Below, piece after piece: positions 16,078 to 24,418 of a stretch of DNA of 64,000 nucleotides. The stretch covers positions 35,325 through 99,324 of the forward strand of contig CAJTTG010000006.1 of NCBI GenBank assembly GCA_910579185.1, written 5' to 3'. The position numbers and the translations under genes were made by a program. Every line of letters starts with the position of its first letter. Position 1 is the stretch's first letter. The stretch comes from an uncultured Muribaculaceae bacterium (lineage in GTDB: Bacteria; Bacteroidota; Bacteroidia; Bacteroidales; Muribaculaceae). A model generated the notes under the pieces. The model did not search any database. It was not told the origin of the DNA and saw nothing but the letters and a program-made list of their open reading frames with translations.

Positions 16078-17100
16078 GTGGCTTTTGCGGATCCATGAGG
16101 GCAACATGAAGACTCCGGCTGCAAGATAGATATAGTAGGAGATAAGACGCCAGATGATTGCAATGACCAATGCGATCGACAGATTGCCTATGAGGTCTCC
16201 GTAATAGTTTGTGAAGAGCCATTCGCTGATTCCGCTGCCGCCGGGTGTCGGGCTGATGGTCAGAAGTGTCCAGACAATGAACTGACGTGCGAAAACTATG
16301 GCCTGAGGTGCGGCGGCTGCGAATCCCCAGAACAATGCGTTGACAACAAGATAGCGGCATATCCATGTGACTATTGTGGCTCCCATGGCCTTTAGCCACC
16401 ATAGAAGCGGTCTGGTGCGGATATCGGAACCGGTCTCTATCATGCTTTGGCCTGTCTCGTCGGCCTGCTGTTTCCATCTTCGCAACAATCGCCATGAGAA
16501 TATTCCGGAGATTATAGCGGCTATTCTGTGAGGCATGACCAGTGCGCCAAGATATAGGATGAGAGTGACGAGACAGATACCTCCATATACTATCCAGAAA
16601 GCTGTGCGCACACCTATAGTGAACCCTTTGCCGGCAGCGAATCCGAAGATCTCACCTCCCGGAATGAGTAGGAATATGATCGGACAGGCTATGACAACAA
16701 ACAGCTCGTCGAGCATCAGGGTCAGCATGGTCAGCGATGCCCCTCTTCCGAGAGGTATGCCCTCCCGGTGGAGAAAAATCATGCTGAGGGCTGATCCTCC
16801 GGCTGTTGTTGGGGTAATGGCGGATGTGAATTCACACTGCATGGTTATGCGGAATGTCTGTCGCCATGAAAGCTTATGGTCGGTGAGCACGCGCCACCGC
16901 CACATCATGCCCCATTCGCGTCCGGCTACAAAGACAAGAGCGGCGATTGTAGCCGTGTTCCATGGAATGCTCAGAAGTTGACTGACCGAGAACTCACGCC
17001 CTAACAGCCATATCACCACGGCAATTCCGATGGCTACAGGTAACATGGTCTTGAGTATCAGACCGCGTGGAGATCCGGAGTCCTTGTTCGGGTGTGGCAT
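16060..17100 (-). CDS. Flippase-like integral membrane protein (LPG synthase TM domain family)
   Basis: A 346-residue inner-membrane protein with about eight hydrophobic helices. It belongs to the family that shares the membrane domain of lysylphosphatidylglycerol synthase (UPF0104 / AglD2-like). The central GGSALSMIFLHREGIP and the late SPTPGGSGISEWLF motif are typical of this family. Its molecular role is not established; a part in lipid or polyprenyl-linked substrate translocation is often assumed. Its ATG overlaps the stop of the upstream L,D-transpeptidase by one base (TGATG), so the two are translationally coupled. That hints at an envelope function shared with peptidoglycan cross-linking. 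Confidence 0.82.
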   Translation of the reverse strand: MPHPNKDSGSPRGLILKTMLPVAIGIAVVIWLLGREFSVSQLLSIPWNTATIAALVFVAGREWGMMWRWRVLTDHKLSWRQTFRITMQCEFTSAITPTTAGGSALSMIFLHREGIPLGRGASLTMLTLMLDELFVVIACPIIFLLIPGGEIFGFAAGKGFTIGVRTAFWIVYGGICLVTLILYLGALVMPHRIAAIISGIFSWRLLRRWKQQADETGQSMIETGSDIRTRPLLWWLKAMGATIVTWICRYLVVNALFWGFAAAAPQAIVFARQFIVWTLLTISPTPGGSGISEWLFTNYYGDLIGNLSIALVIAIIWRLISYYIYLAAGVFMLPSWIRKSHKKSAP

Positions 17101-18095
17101 CAGTCAAGAAGATCGGGATCGGCTTCTACTGTGGTCGGTTCAACAGTCTTTTCCGGCTCTGGCGCTGGCTCGGATGCTTTCAACTCTTTGGTTTCCTCCT
17201 TCTTTACCGCCGTGTCCGCTTTCTTTTCCTCTTTGGGCTTGCTTGATTTGGCTGCCGGTTTGGCCTTTCCGATATTTATTGATGGAATCGTATAGCCTTC
17301 CTCACGGTTCACTTTCTGGTCGCGTTCAGATGGGTTGACTATGATCGGAGTACCGACTTCAACGTATTTGATCAACTCCATGATGTTATCATTGTGGATG
17401 CGGATACACCCATGGCTTGCACGGCTTCCGAGAGCCCATGGCGCACAGGTGCCGTGGATCCCGATCTGTCGGGTCACATCGGTTTTCAGACGGATAAAGC
17501 GAGGTCCGAACTGTCCTTTCTGTGGGTGAGTCTTTCCGTCGTCGTCGGTGTAAAGCCAGTCGGTGGAGTCATAGATGCCTTCTGCCGAGAAGAACCCTTC
17601 CGGAGTGCGGTTGTCGCGGCGTTTGTGTTTTGTCCCGTAGCGTTTTGAGCAGGCCATCTTGTAGGCTTGTTGTTCGCGGCCATATTTATCGTAGAGCACG
17701 ACATACATCGACGGCTTGTCGACAACAATGAAATAGTCATGTGGATTCTCAAGCAATTTTATAGCGTAGTCGAGATTATCGTCGGCGATCTTGGGGAGGA
17801 TACCCTTGGAGTAGGCATCGGCATGCGGAGAGGACGCCATGAAATTCTTCACATCATCCACACTCGTCAGTTTCAGATTCAACGCCGGCTTATCTTCCTG
17901 TCGCTCTATGGGAGTGGATGCAGTGTCGGCAGGGTTGATAAGGTCGGATGTGTCGCGAGGCATTGCCGAAGCGTCGGAATCCGGCCCGTTGGCTACGGAA
18001 GCGGCGTCGATTGTAACCGATCCATCGGAGCTGTTGTTGCCGCAGGCTGTTATTATGAGTCCCATCAACAGGATGGCGAGTGTGCTTGATTTCAT
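17100..18095 (-). CDS. L,D-transpeptidase (YkuD) lipoprotein
   Basis: A 331-residue lipoprotein with lipobox ITAC (Cys18). The YkuD domain (about 120-255) carries the catalytic triad region HGT (His214) and SHGCIRIH (His228, Cys230). Such enzymes form 3-3 peptidoglycan cross-links or attach proteins to peptidoglycan. The N-terminal 70 residues form a Ser/Asp-rich linker. The last 60 residues are a Lys/Glu/Pro-rich low-complexity tail, likely disordered, which may touch the anionic cell wall. Its promoter is the minus-strand TAACTTTG at 18147-18154. The flippase-like gene follows with a one-base overlap. Confidence 0.9.
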   Translation of the reverse strand: MKSSTLAILLMGLIITACGNNSSDGSVTIDAASVANGPDSDASAMPRDTSDLINPADTASTPIERQEDKPALNLKLTSVDDVKNFMASSPHADAYSKGILPKIADDNLDYAIKLLENPHDYFIVVDKPSMYVVLYDKYGREQQAYKMACSKRYGTKHKRRDNRTPEGFFSAEGIYDSTDWLYTDDDGKTHPQKGQFGPRFIRLKTDVTRQIGIHGTCAPWALGSRASHGCIRIHNDNIMELIKYVEVGTPIIVNPSERDQKVNREEGYTIPSINIGKAKPAAKSSKPKEEKKADTAVKKEETKELKASEPAPEPEKTVEPTTVEADPDLLD

Positions 18096-18146
18096 GGGGT
18101 ATGGCGGATTTTATTATAAATCAGGTTGGACAGATCAAATAGATCA

Positions 18147-18154
18147 CAAAGTTA
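18147..18154 (-). promoter_or_regulatory. TAACTTTG -7 element of the L,D-transpeptidase gene
   Basis: Minus-strand TAACTTTG about 50 nt before the ATG at 18095. Confidence 0.55.
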
Positions 18155-18240
18155 ATGAATATTAATATCGATTGCAATTCCCGGGGGGAAAAACTGACAC
18201 CCGTGATAGATCTGTGAAATCCGATATCAGTGCCTGTCGA

Positions 18241-19023
18241 TCAATCAAGGGTTTGAGTGCCACCGCCATTGACCATGAGCGTTTGTCCGCTGACCCATCC
18301 GGAGACCGGGGCCGCGAAATATAGTACCGCCCCTGCTATATCGGAGGTCTCACCAAGGCGGTTGATTGGAGTGTGGGAAAGCATGCGTGCTTCTATCTCC
18401 GCGTTAAGCACAGAGGCAAGTGCCTTTGTCCGCGTTGCACCGGGAGCCACACAATTGACGCGGATCCCCATTGGTCCGTAATCGTGGGCAAGGTTGGATG
18501 ACAAATGGTTCAGGGCAGCTTTGGATGACGCGTATATGGCCATTCCGGGATCATTGTTTATGCTGCTCATCGACGATATATTGATGATGCTGCCGTAGCC
18601 GGACTGTTGCATGTGGGGAGCTGCAAGTTTGCATAGCTGCCATGGTGCGAACAAGTTGATGGCATAGACACGTTCAACGTATGCCCTGTCGATATTAAAC
18701 GGATTCTCTCGTCCGCCCCCTCCGATTCCGGCATTGTTTACAAGGATATTGACGGTGGAGAAGGTCTGTATAGTGAAATCGATAAGTGCGGTCAGATCGC
18801 TGTCCGACAGAACATCGCAGACTGTGGCGGCAGCCGTTCCTCCATCAGATATGATCTCGTTGGCTACGGTTTCTGCTTTTTCTATCTTGTGGTCGCTGAC
18901 AACAACCTTCGCTCCGGCAGCTGCTAAAAGTTTGCAACAGGCTTTTCCTATCCCGTCGCCGCCACCTGTCACAACGGCTACTTTGCCTGAAAGGTCGAAC
19001 AATGATTTAGTCTCTGTATTCAT
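18241..19023 (-). CDS. hdhA: SDR oxidoreductase, likely 7-alpha-hydroxysteroid dehydrogenase
   Basis: A classical short-chain dehydrogenase of 260 residues. It has the cofactor loop TGGGDGIG (19-26), NNAG (96-99) and the catalytic Ser150/151-Tyr164-Lys168. Asp44 after the second strand (VVVSDHK) favours NAD(H). From memory it resembles E. coli HdhA across the whole chain: VVVSD, SYASSKAA-type active site, IRVN..APGA, a MLSHTPINRLGE block matching MLQHTPIRRLGQ, and WVSGQ.L.V.GGG.Q at the end. That enzyme oxidises the 7-alpha-hydroxyl of bile acids, which fits a gut bacterium. The exact substrate is inference; many SDRs share these features. It lies 65 nt after the AmpG-like gene, possibly in the same operon. 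Confidence 0.65.
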   Translation of the reverse strand: MNTETKSLFDLSGKVAVVTGGGDGIGKACCKLLAAAGAKVVVSDHKIEKAETVANEIISDGGTAAATVCDVLSDSDLTALIDFTIQTFSTVNILVNNAGIGGGGRENPFNIDRAYVERVYAINLFAPWQLCKLAAPHMQQSGYGSIINISSMSSINNDPGMAIYASSKAALNHLSSNLAHDYGPMGIRVNCVAPGATRTKALASVLNAEIEARMLSHTPINRLGETSDIAGAVLYFAAPVSGWVSGQTLMVNGGGTQTLD

Positions 19024-19088
19024 GGGTCAAGTGAGTGTTTGGATTTACATTATAACACTCTTCCCGTGTATAAGGTCGGCCGACAGGA

Positions 19089-20354
19089 TTATTTTCCTGA
19101 CTCAATATGCCGCCTTGCCGCTTTTGCAACAAGAATTGTCACCACGCAGCAGACCATGGTCACTATGAAGAACGGGCCGTAGCCGATCATTGTCTGTAGC
19201 CATCCGGAAATCATGCCGGGGAGCATCATCCCAAGTGACATGATGCCTGTGGCAATGGCATAGAAAGAGGTGGCTTTGGCTCCTTTTGCAAAGTGGATCA
19301 GATAGAGGATGTAGGCTGTTGTCCCGAATCCGTAGCCGAACTGCTCGATGAACACACATACGCATACTTCGATCAGTCCTGAGGCGTGGGCATAACTGAG
19401 CCAGAGGAAGGTGGCGCAGGTCAGCGACATGCCCCAGGCCATAGGCATCATCCAGCGGCGAAGCCCGTTGCGTGACACCACCATGCCGCCTATTATCCCA
19501 CCAAGCATCAGCCCGACAACGCCCACCGTCCCATAGGCTATGCCTACTTCCCCAGTGTCGAGACCGAGCCCTCCGGCTTCTGCCGGGTCGAGCAGGAACG
19601 GATTGATCATGCTCGTCAGCATGGCTTCGGGCAATTTGTAGAACAGCATGAACAGTACTGCTGTGACAATCCCGGGTTTTGTGAAAAATTCGCGGAATGT
19701 GGCTATGAATTCGCGGCACACTTCTGTCGGTGTTTTCCGTTGATGGAGCTTGTCGGAGGCTGGATGTGGCAGGATCAGTGAATGATAGGCCGCAAGGATG
19801 GTGAGTGCGATGGCTACGATGTAGAATGTGGCTGCCCATGCCTCGGGAATGTCGCCCATCGTTGTTTCAAGATAGCCGGCAAGCATCACGAGCGGTCCGC
19901 GTCCGGCAATCATTGCGAGGCGATAGGTCGCGGTGCGTATGCCAACGAAAAAGGATTGCCGTTCCTGAGAGAGTGCCAGCATATAGAAACCGTCGGCGGC
20001 AATATCGTGGGTGGCTGACAGGAAGGCGACAGCCATGAATGAGGCGGTGGAGAACTGAAACCACAGTTGTCCCGGCATGGAGAATCCGACAGCTGCGAAT
20101 CCGATGGCCATGAGAAACTGCATTGCCGTTACCCAGCGGCGACGTGTGCTGAATATGTCGACGAACGGACTCCATAGCGGTTTGATTACCCACGGGAGCG
20201 TCAGCAGGGAGGCATAGAATGTGACATCGGCATTGGATAGCCCCATCCTTTTGTACATGATTGCAGCCACTGCGGCCACTATGATGTTTGGCAGTCCCTC
20301 GGTGAAATACAGGGATGGAACCCAGCACCATGGATTTGTTGATACGCGCTTCAT
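19089..20354 (-). CDS. AmpG-like MFS permease
   Basis: A 421-residue major facilitator with about twelve membrane helices. The N-terminus SLYFTEGLPN and the LPWVIKPLWSPFVD loop, followed by RRRW, are the signature of the AmpG/PAT subgroup. AmpG imports anhydromuropeptides released by cell-wall turnover. I set the start at 20354 rather than 20474 because that ATG overlaps the upstream stop as ATGA and begins directly with MKRVSTNPW, while the upstream codons are the other gene's shadow. Coupling to a SpoIID-domain protein supports a role in peptidoglycan recycling, but the true substrate is not proven. Confidence 0.8.
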   Translation of the reverse strand: MKRVSTNPWCWVPSLYFTEGLPNIIVAAVAAIMYKRMGLSNADVTFYASLLTLPWVIKPLWSPFVDIFSTRRRWVTAMQFLMAIGFAAVGFSMPGQLWFQFSTASFMAVAFLSATHDIAADGFYMLALSQERQSFFVGIRTATYRLAMIAGRGPLVMLAGYLETTMGDIPEAWAATFYIVAIALTILAAYHSLILPHPASDKLHQRKTPTEVCREFIATFREFFTKPGIVTAVLFMLFYKLPEAMLTSMINPFLLDPAEAGGLGLDTGEVGIAYGTVGVVGLMLGGIIGGMVVSRNGLRRWMMPMAWGMSLTCATFLWLSYAHASGLIEVCVCVFIEQFGYGFGTTAYILYLIHFAKGAKATSFYAIATGIMSLGMMLPGMISGWLQTMIGYGPFFIVTMVCCVVTILVAKAARRHIESGK

Positions 20355-22525
20355 CGGTATAGCTCTGTCAGTTCTGATCTGGTGAAATAGTGGGCGAGGA
20401 TCTCGCGGTAGGAATATCCCCGGGAGGCCATGACGGCTGCGCCTATCTGGCATAGCCCGACACCATGTCCCCATCCGGCACCGCGGATAACCCAGCGGCG
20501 AGGCACCCCGGCTTCATTCCGGTCAGATCCCTCGGCGATGAAGGCCGAACTGTAGAGATGCGATTCTGATAGTGTGCGTCGTATCTCCAGTTCTTTACCG
20601 ATGATTCGTGCTGCTTTTGTTCCTGCGAGCATAAGCCGGTCTATACGTCCCGATGGTCCGCGATGGAGCGGTCGGATATCTCGGATCTGCCCGAAATCTG
20701 TGCCGGTGCGACGCTTTACTATGGCTGCCAGTTCGTCGGCGGTATATTCCACTGTCCAGCGGTAGAGATGAGGTGTAGATCGGTCATAATCGTTCAATAC
20801 TGTTTCCAGAACCTCTGCCGGAGGATTGGCGCAGAAGGCATCAGGCATTGTGCTGATCCATCTTGTGGCCGCTTCCTCGGATGATATGTCGGCACTTATG
20901 GCTTCCGGAGTGTCGGTGACAGATTGCAGATAAGGATAATCCACCGGTTGCCAGCAGGTGGAGAATTGTTCGGTGATTCCTCCGCAGCATTTTGAAAACC
21001 GGGTGTCGCACAATTGGCCGTCGAAAGTCAGTACCAATCCCCGGGTAGCCTCTACAGCGCGAATGGCAGCCTCGGAAGTGACACGTGTGCAGCCTTGATA
21101 ACGTTGGCAGTGATCGTCGGCGCAGACATCAAACAGCGAGTGGGCTGAATGGTCGGTCCAGCGTATGATCTCGTCGTCCGTGACACTGCATGGGTACTCC
21201 TGCGAGCCGGTCTGGCGGTTGATCTGGGCGAGCACCCAGCTTCTGGAGATAACAGCATGGGCTTTGAGAAACTCTTCCGGTGCGGAGGCATTCATTTCCG
21301 ATGATACGACGCTGCAAAGATAGCTTTCAACGTCGATCTCGTTTACGGCCAGAATCCGTCCGTTGTCCGGAATAAGTGATAGTGCTCCACGGAAGGTCTG
21401 GTTTTCGTGACGTTGCCAGTGGAAGTCAATCCCGATTGTCACGTCGCGGATGGTGAATGTGGCATCGGTGTCTGACGGGATAAGGCGCAATGGCGCATCA
21501 AGGTTAGTGAAACGAACGGTTCCGCTTATGGAATTTCCGGAATTATCGGTGTAGGGGACGGAGAACGATATGGTCAGTTCCTCGGCCTCGACAATTCCTA
21601 TCTTCAGTGTTGGAGTCATCAGTTTTCTTATTTCTTCGGCCGGCATACCGGTCTCGGTGATTATATCTTCTGCTTCCTGAGATGTGATTGCCTCAAAGTC
21701 GGAACGGCGAGGCACGACGATCATACCGGCCATGTCGATTGATGCCGGGCTGATCATTCTTGTCCGTAGATCATTATCGCGTCCGAAACATGTCGGGCGA
21801 TGGCGACGTCGCGGAATGATGATGATATGGTGGCGGTTTCCGGTGAATCGGGTCAATATGTTCACTTTCGGTTCGCCTGTGTCCGTGTCGGTCGGAAGAC
21901 AGGAGAGCACGTGGCGTGTATGTTTTTCCGCATCCTCGGCTGTTGAAGTCACAATTGAGATGCATGGGGGGAGGATGTCGTGGATCTCAACCGGTTTGGA
22001 TTGACGATCCGGTAGCTTTTCCCATATAGGCAGGCATGCGGATGGCACGGCTTGGAAATGAGCATGATCAGGAGCGGATGCACCACATGCCGGTCCGTTG
22101 TAGAACACGGTAAAGCCATCCATCCGGCATGCCATGGAGAGCATGTCGGATATGCGGTTCCGGATCCGCTGGGGAGCATGGTCGATAGCAGCAATGGTCA
22201 GGTGGTCGGGAAAGATTGGAAATGGATTGACCAGAATCTCGTATTTCCCGGCGAAAGTCAGGGCTTGCTGTTGCCCCGGGCGGTTGGTGCGGCAGAGGAA
22301 ACATGGCCGTGAAGCGATGGCTGTGGCGGTGGTGTCGGCACCGGTGGAGACGGCACGAGCCGGATTATGTTGCAAAGATATGCAGCCATCTGAGGTTGCA
22401 ATACGTCGGGTCACAACCTGAGCCAACTTTCGGAAGTTATCAGCAGCAAGCGGCCATGTGGCAAGCTGTGAGTCGATAAAATCCCTCAGATTCAGAGTCC
22501 CTTCTTGCGTGCGGCTATTTCCCAT
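20351..22525 (-). CDS. DUF4922 (HIT/GalT-like) and SpoIID/LytB fusion protein
   Basis: A 724-residue two-domain protein. The N-terminal part (about 30-300) has CFLC followed by NRP, and GPACGASAPDHAHFQ, a HIT-type histidine cluster as in GalT and ATP adenylyltransferase folds (DUF4922). The C-terminal part (about 330-724) is a SpoIID/LytB-like domain with EIDVESYL..VVSSEM, KAHAVISRSW, and the terminal RGAGWGHGVGLCQIGA. SpoIID proteins are lytic transglycosylases that cleave stem-less glycan. No signal peptide is visible, so the compartment is a puzzle. The start at 22525 was chosen as the first ATG in frame near the upstream gene's end (34-nt overlap). Its stop overlaps the AmpG-like ATG. Confidence 0.75.
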   Translation of the reverse strand: MGNSRTQEGTLNLRDFIDSQLATWPLAADNFRKLAQVVTRRIATSDGCISLQHNPARAVSTGADTTATAIASRPCFLCRTNRPGQQQALTFAGKYEILVNPFPIFPDHLTIAAIDHAPQRIRNRISDMLSMACRMDGFTVFYNGPACGASAPDHAHFQAVPSACLPIWEKLPDRQSKPVEIHDILPPCISIVTSTAEDAEKHTRHVLSCLPTDTDTGEPKVNILTRFTGNRHHIIIIPRRRHRPTCFGRDNDLRTRMISPASIDMAGMIVVPRRSDFEAITSQEAEDIITETGMPAEEIRKLMTPTLKIGIVEAEELTISFSVPYTDNSGNSISGTVRFTNLDAPLRLIPSDTDATFTIRDVTIGIDFHWQRHENQTFRGALSLIPDNGRILAVNEIDVESYLCSVVSSEMNASAPEEFLKAHAVISRSWVLAQINRQTGSQEYPCSVTDDEIIRWTDHSAHSLFDVCADDHCQRYQGCTRVTSEAAIRAVEATRGLVLTFDGQLCDTRFSKCCGGITEQFSTCWQPVDYPYLQSVTDTPEAISADISSEEAATRWISTMPDAFCANPPAEVLETVLNDYDRSTPHLYRWTVEYTADELAAIVKRRTGTDFGQIRDIRPLHRGPSGRIDRLMLAGTKAARIIGKELEIRRTLSESHLYSSAFIAEGSDRNEAGVPRRWVIRGAGWGHGVGLCQIGAAVMASRGYSYREILAHYFTRSELTELYR

Positions 22526-23844
22526 GAGCGGAGAGAGTCTTTGTAGCTGTTGAAGCGGTTGATTTTTTCCGCGGAAGGCGATGCGTCGCTGTTGCCATTC
22601 CAGCGGCGGCAGAGATAGAGTACGTCGAATATGCGGCCAATGGAGTAGGATCGGCTGATGCGCAGAGCCATGGCATAGTCCTCGCCATAGCTTACATCGG
22701 GGAACGGGAAGCGTCGGGCAATGGCTGTGGCGAATGCCCGTGGCGCACCGATACCGTTGACACGCAGGAGATTGTTGTGGCCGTTTTCCGGAGTCCATTC
22801 GCGGTGGTCGATTGTTCCGGGGGGAATCGGATTTAGGTTGAAATCGGTCAGGCTATAGGCACCGACAACCATAGCGCATTTCTCGCGACGGAAACAATCG
22901 ACGATTGTTGTCAGGGTTGAAGATGAACTGTAGATGTCGTCGCTGTCGAGCTGAATGGCGAACCGTCCGCAGCGTGGGTCGGCTATGGCGCGGTTCCAGC
23001 ATCCGCCAATGCCGAGGGATGTCTCTTCCGGGATTATGTGGATGAGCCGCGGATCGTCGGCAAGCCGTCGGATAACGTCTGTTGTCCCGTCGGTGGAATG
23101 ATTGTCGACTACGATCACATTGAACAGAAAATCGGCCTGCTGATCGAGAGCGCTGAAAATCGCGTCACCTATTGTGTCTACACGGTTTTTAACCGGAATT
23201 ACAACGGAGGCCTCTACCGGGAAATCCTGTCCGAAATCGGCTGTTGCAGTCTGTTGCGGAAGCCATGCTCCGATGCGTTTGAGATAGGCGGTGAACGCTT
23301 TTTCCATCTCCGTCTGGACTCCGGCGTTGCGTGGATCGACGTACGCGAAGTGAACCTGCTCGGAATCACTGTTGCCGGTTTCAGCCGGGAGAACCGAATA
23401 GATCACTTCCGGCAGATGGAGTATCGGCCCTTTTTCCGACAAACGGAGGCGGACATCATACCATGCGGCATGCTGATAGCCATGCGGCATCTCGGCGACG
23501 GCTTGCTTCAACATTTCTGTGTTGACGAGAACAGCAGTGCCGAAATTGAAATCATCGCGCACTGAACCGGGGCGGTAGTCAATACATTGTGTGATGACCG
23601 ATGAACCGTCGGGGTTTATTGTCCGGAAGTCGGAGTAAATGACAGATGCACCTGAGTCGGCCATTATCGAGGCCATTCGGTCAAGGCCTGAAGCCGTGAT
23701 GTCGATCTTGGATCCTGCATCAAGCGAGAGCAGCAGGAATGGAGTCTCCGCGCACTCGGCAATACTGCGCATGGCCTCTGATGAGGCGAGTCCGGCGATG
23801 ATGGGTGGGGTGTTCAATTGATTGGATTTATTGGGTGTAGCCAT
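22492..23844 (-). CDS. Family 2 glycosyltransferase
   Basis: A 450-residue protein. A typical GT-A domain starts at about residue 210 (EASVVIPVKNRVDTIGDAI) with LDSDD as the metal/nucleotide-binding DXD-type motif and GEDYAMALR as the late acidic motif. The first 190 residues look like a second, degenerate GT-A half (ASVIYSDF, a YDVRLRLSEKG segment). It has no membrane helices, so it is probably cytosolic. The substrate is unknown. It overlaps the lrp-type gene upstream by 17 nt and the DUF4922-SpoIID gene downstream by 34 nt, which argues for one operon. Confidence 0.82.
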   Translation of the reverse strand: MATPNKSNQLNTPPIIAGLASSEAMRSIAECAETPFLLLSLDAGSKIDITASGLDRMASIMADSGASVIYSDFRTINPDGSSVITQCIDYRPGSVRDDFNFGTAVLVNTEMLKQAVAEMPHGYQHAAWYDVRLRLSEKGPILHLPEVIYSVLPAETGNSDSEQVHFAYVDPRNAGVQTEMEKAFTAYLKRIGAWLPQQTATADFGQDFPVEASVVIPVKNRVDTIGDAIFSALDQQADFLFNVIVVDNHSTDGTTDVIRRLADDPRLIHIIPEETSLGIGGCWNRAIADPRCGRFAIQLDSDDIYSSSSTLTTIVDCFRREKCAMVVGAYSLTDFNLNPIPPGTIDHREWTPENGHNNLLRVNGIGAPRAFATAIARRFPFPDVSYGEDYAMALRISRSYSIGRIFDVLYLCRRWNGNSDASPSAEKINRFNSYKDSLRSWEIAARKKGL

Positions 23845-24298
23845 CGGTGGGCACCGGACGGCGAAATTCTTCTTTGAACGATATTAGCGTTTCTGTTCGT
23901 CCTGCATTCAGGCTCTGGAGCCTGTCGTGGATAATTTGCAGGAGATGGCGGTTGTTGTGGGCATAGAGTTTTGCCAATAGATCGTATTTGCCTGTGGTGT
24001 AGTGGACTTCCACCACTTCAGGAATGTTTCTGAGTTCTTCGGACACTTCGCTGGCTTTGGTCGGGTCAGAGAGCATGAAGCCGATGTAAGCACATGTTTC
24101 ATAGCCTATTGCCGAAGGATTGATGAGGGATTCAAAGCCTTGTATCACACCCTGGGCGGAAAGTTTCTGAATACGCTGATGGACGGCAGCACCTGAAACG
24201 CCGCATTCACGCGCTATCTCAAGGAATGGTTTACGTGCATTCTGTGACAAAAGGCTGAGTATCTTGCAGTCGAGCGAGTCAAATTGATTATTAGGCAT
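23828..24298 (-). CDS. Lrp/AsnC-family transcriptional regulator
   Basis: A 156-residue DNA-binding protein. The N-terminal winged helix (LDCKILSLLSQNARKPFLEIARECGVSG..VHQRIQKL) is followed by the RAM/AsnC effector domain, with GYETCAYIGFML and the GKYDLLAKLY segment. Such proteins sense amino acids or related ligands and form octamers. It heads the GT2, DUF4922-SpoIID and AmpG-like operon with a TAACTTTG promoter upstream, and may regulate that operon and the divergent patatin gene. The ligand is unknown. Confidence 0.9.
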   Translation of the reverse strand: MPNNQFDSLDCKILSLLSQNARKPFLEIARECGVSGAAVHQRIQKLSAQGVIQGFESLINPSAIGYETCAYIGFMLSDPTKASEVSEELRNIPEVVEVHYTTGKYDLLAKLYAHNNRHLLQIIHDRLQSLNAGRTETLISFKEEFRRPVPTDGYTQ

Positions 24299-24332
24299 TT
24301 TCTTCTTATGTCGATGGAATAGATTAGTAGTG

Positions 24333-24340
24333 CAAAGTTA
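24333..24340 (-). promoter_or_regulatory. TAACTTTG -7 element of the lrp-type operon
   Basis: Minus-strand TAACTTTG, 34 nt before the ATG at 24298. Confidence 0.6.
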
Positions 24341-24405
24341 CAAAAATGTTGCGGTAGGCGATGTAAAAAAGCGCAGAAAAGCAAACTATTGAGCTAAATT
24401 AGTGC

Positions 24406-24413
24406 TATCTTTG
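24406..24413 (+). promoter_or_regulatory. TATCTTTG -7 element of the patatin gene
   Basis: Ends 5 nt before the ATG at 24419, so the mRNA should begin at or near the start codon. Confidence 0.65.
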
Positions 24414-24418
24414 CCGCG

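Noticed and set aside
20355..20474. 40-codon N-terminal extension of the AmpG-like permease
   Set aside because: The sequence is the out-of-frame end of the SpoIID gene; the ATGA overlap at 20354 marks the real start.
18180..21975. Other poly-G runs (G6 at about 18183 and 21966)
   Set aside because: Too short for likely slippage and not placed at a frame switch.
22526..22798. 91-codon N-terminal extension of the DUF4922-SpoIID protein
   Set aside because: It lies in another frame of the GT2 gene and reads as Arg/His-rich shadow sequence.
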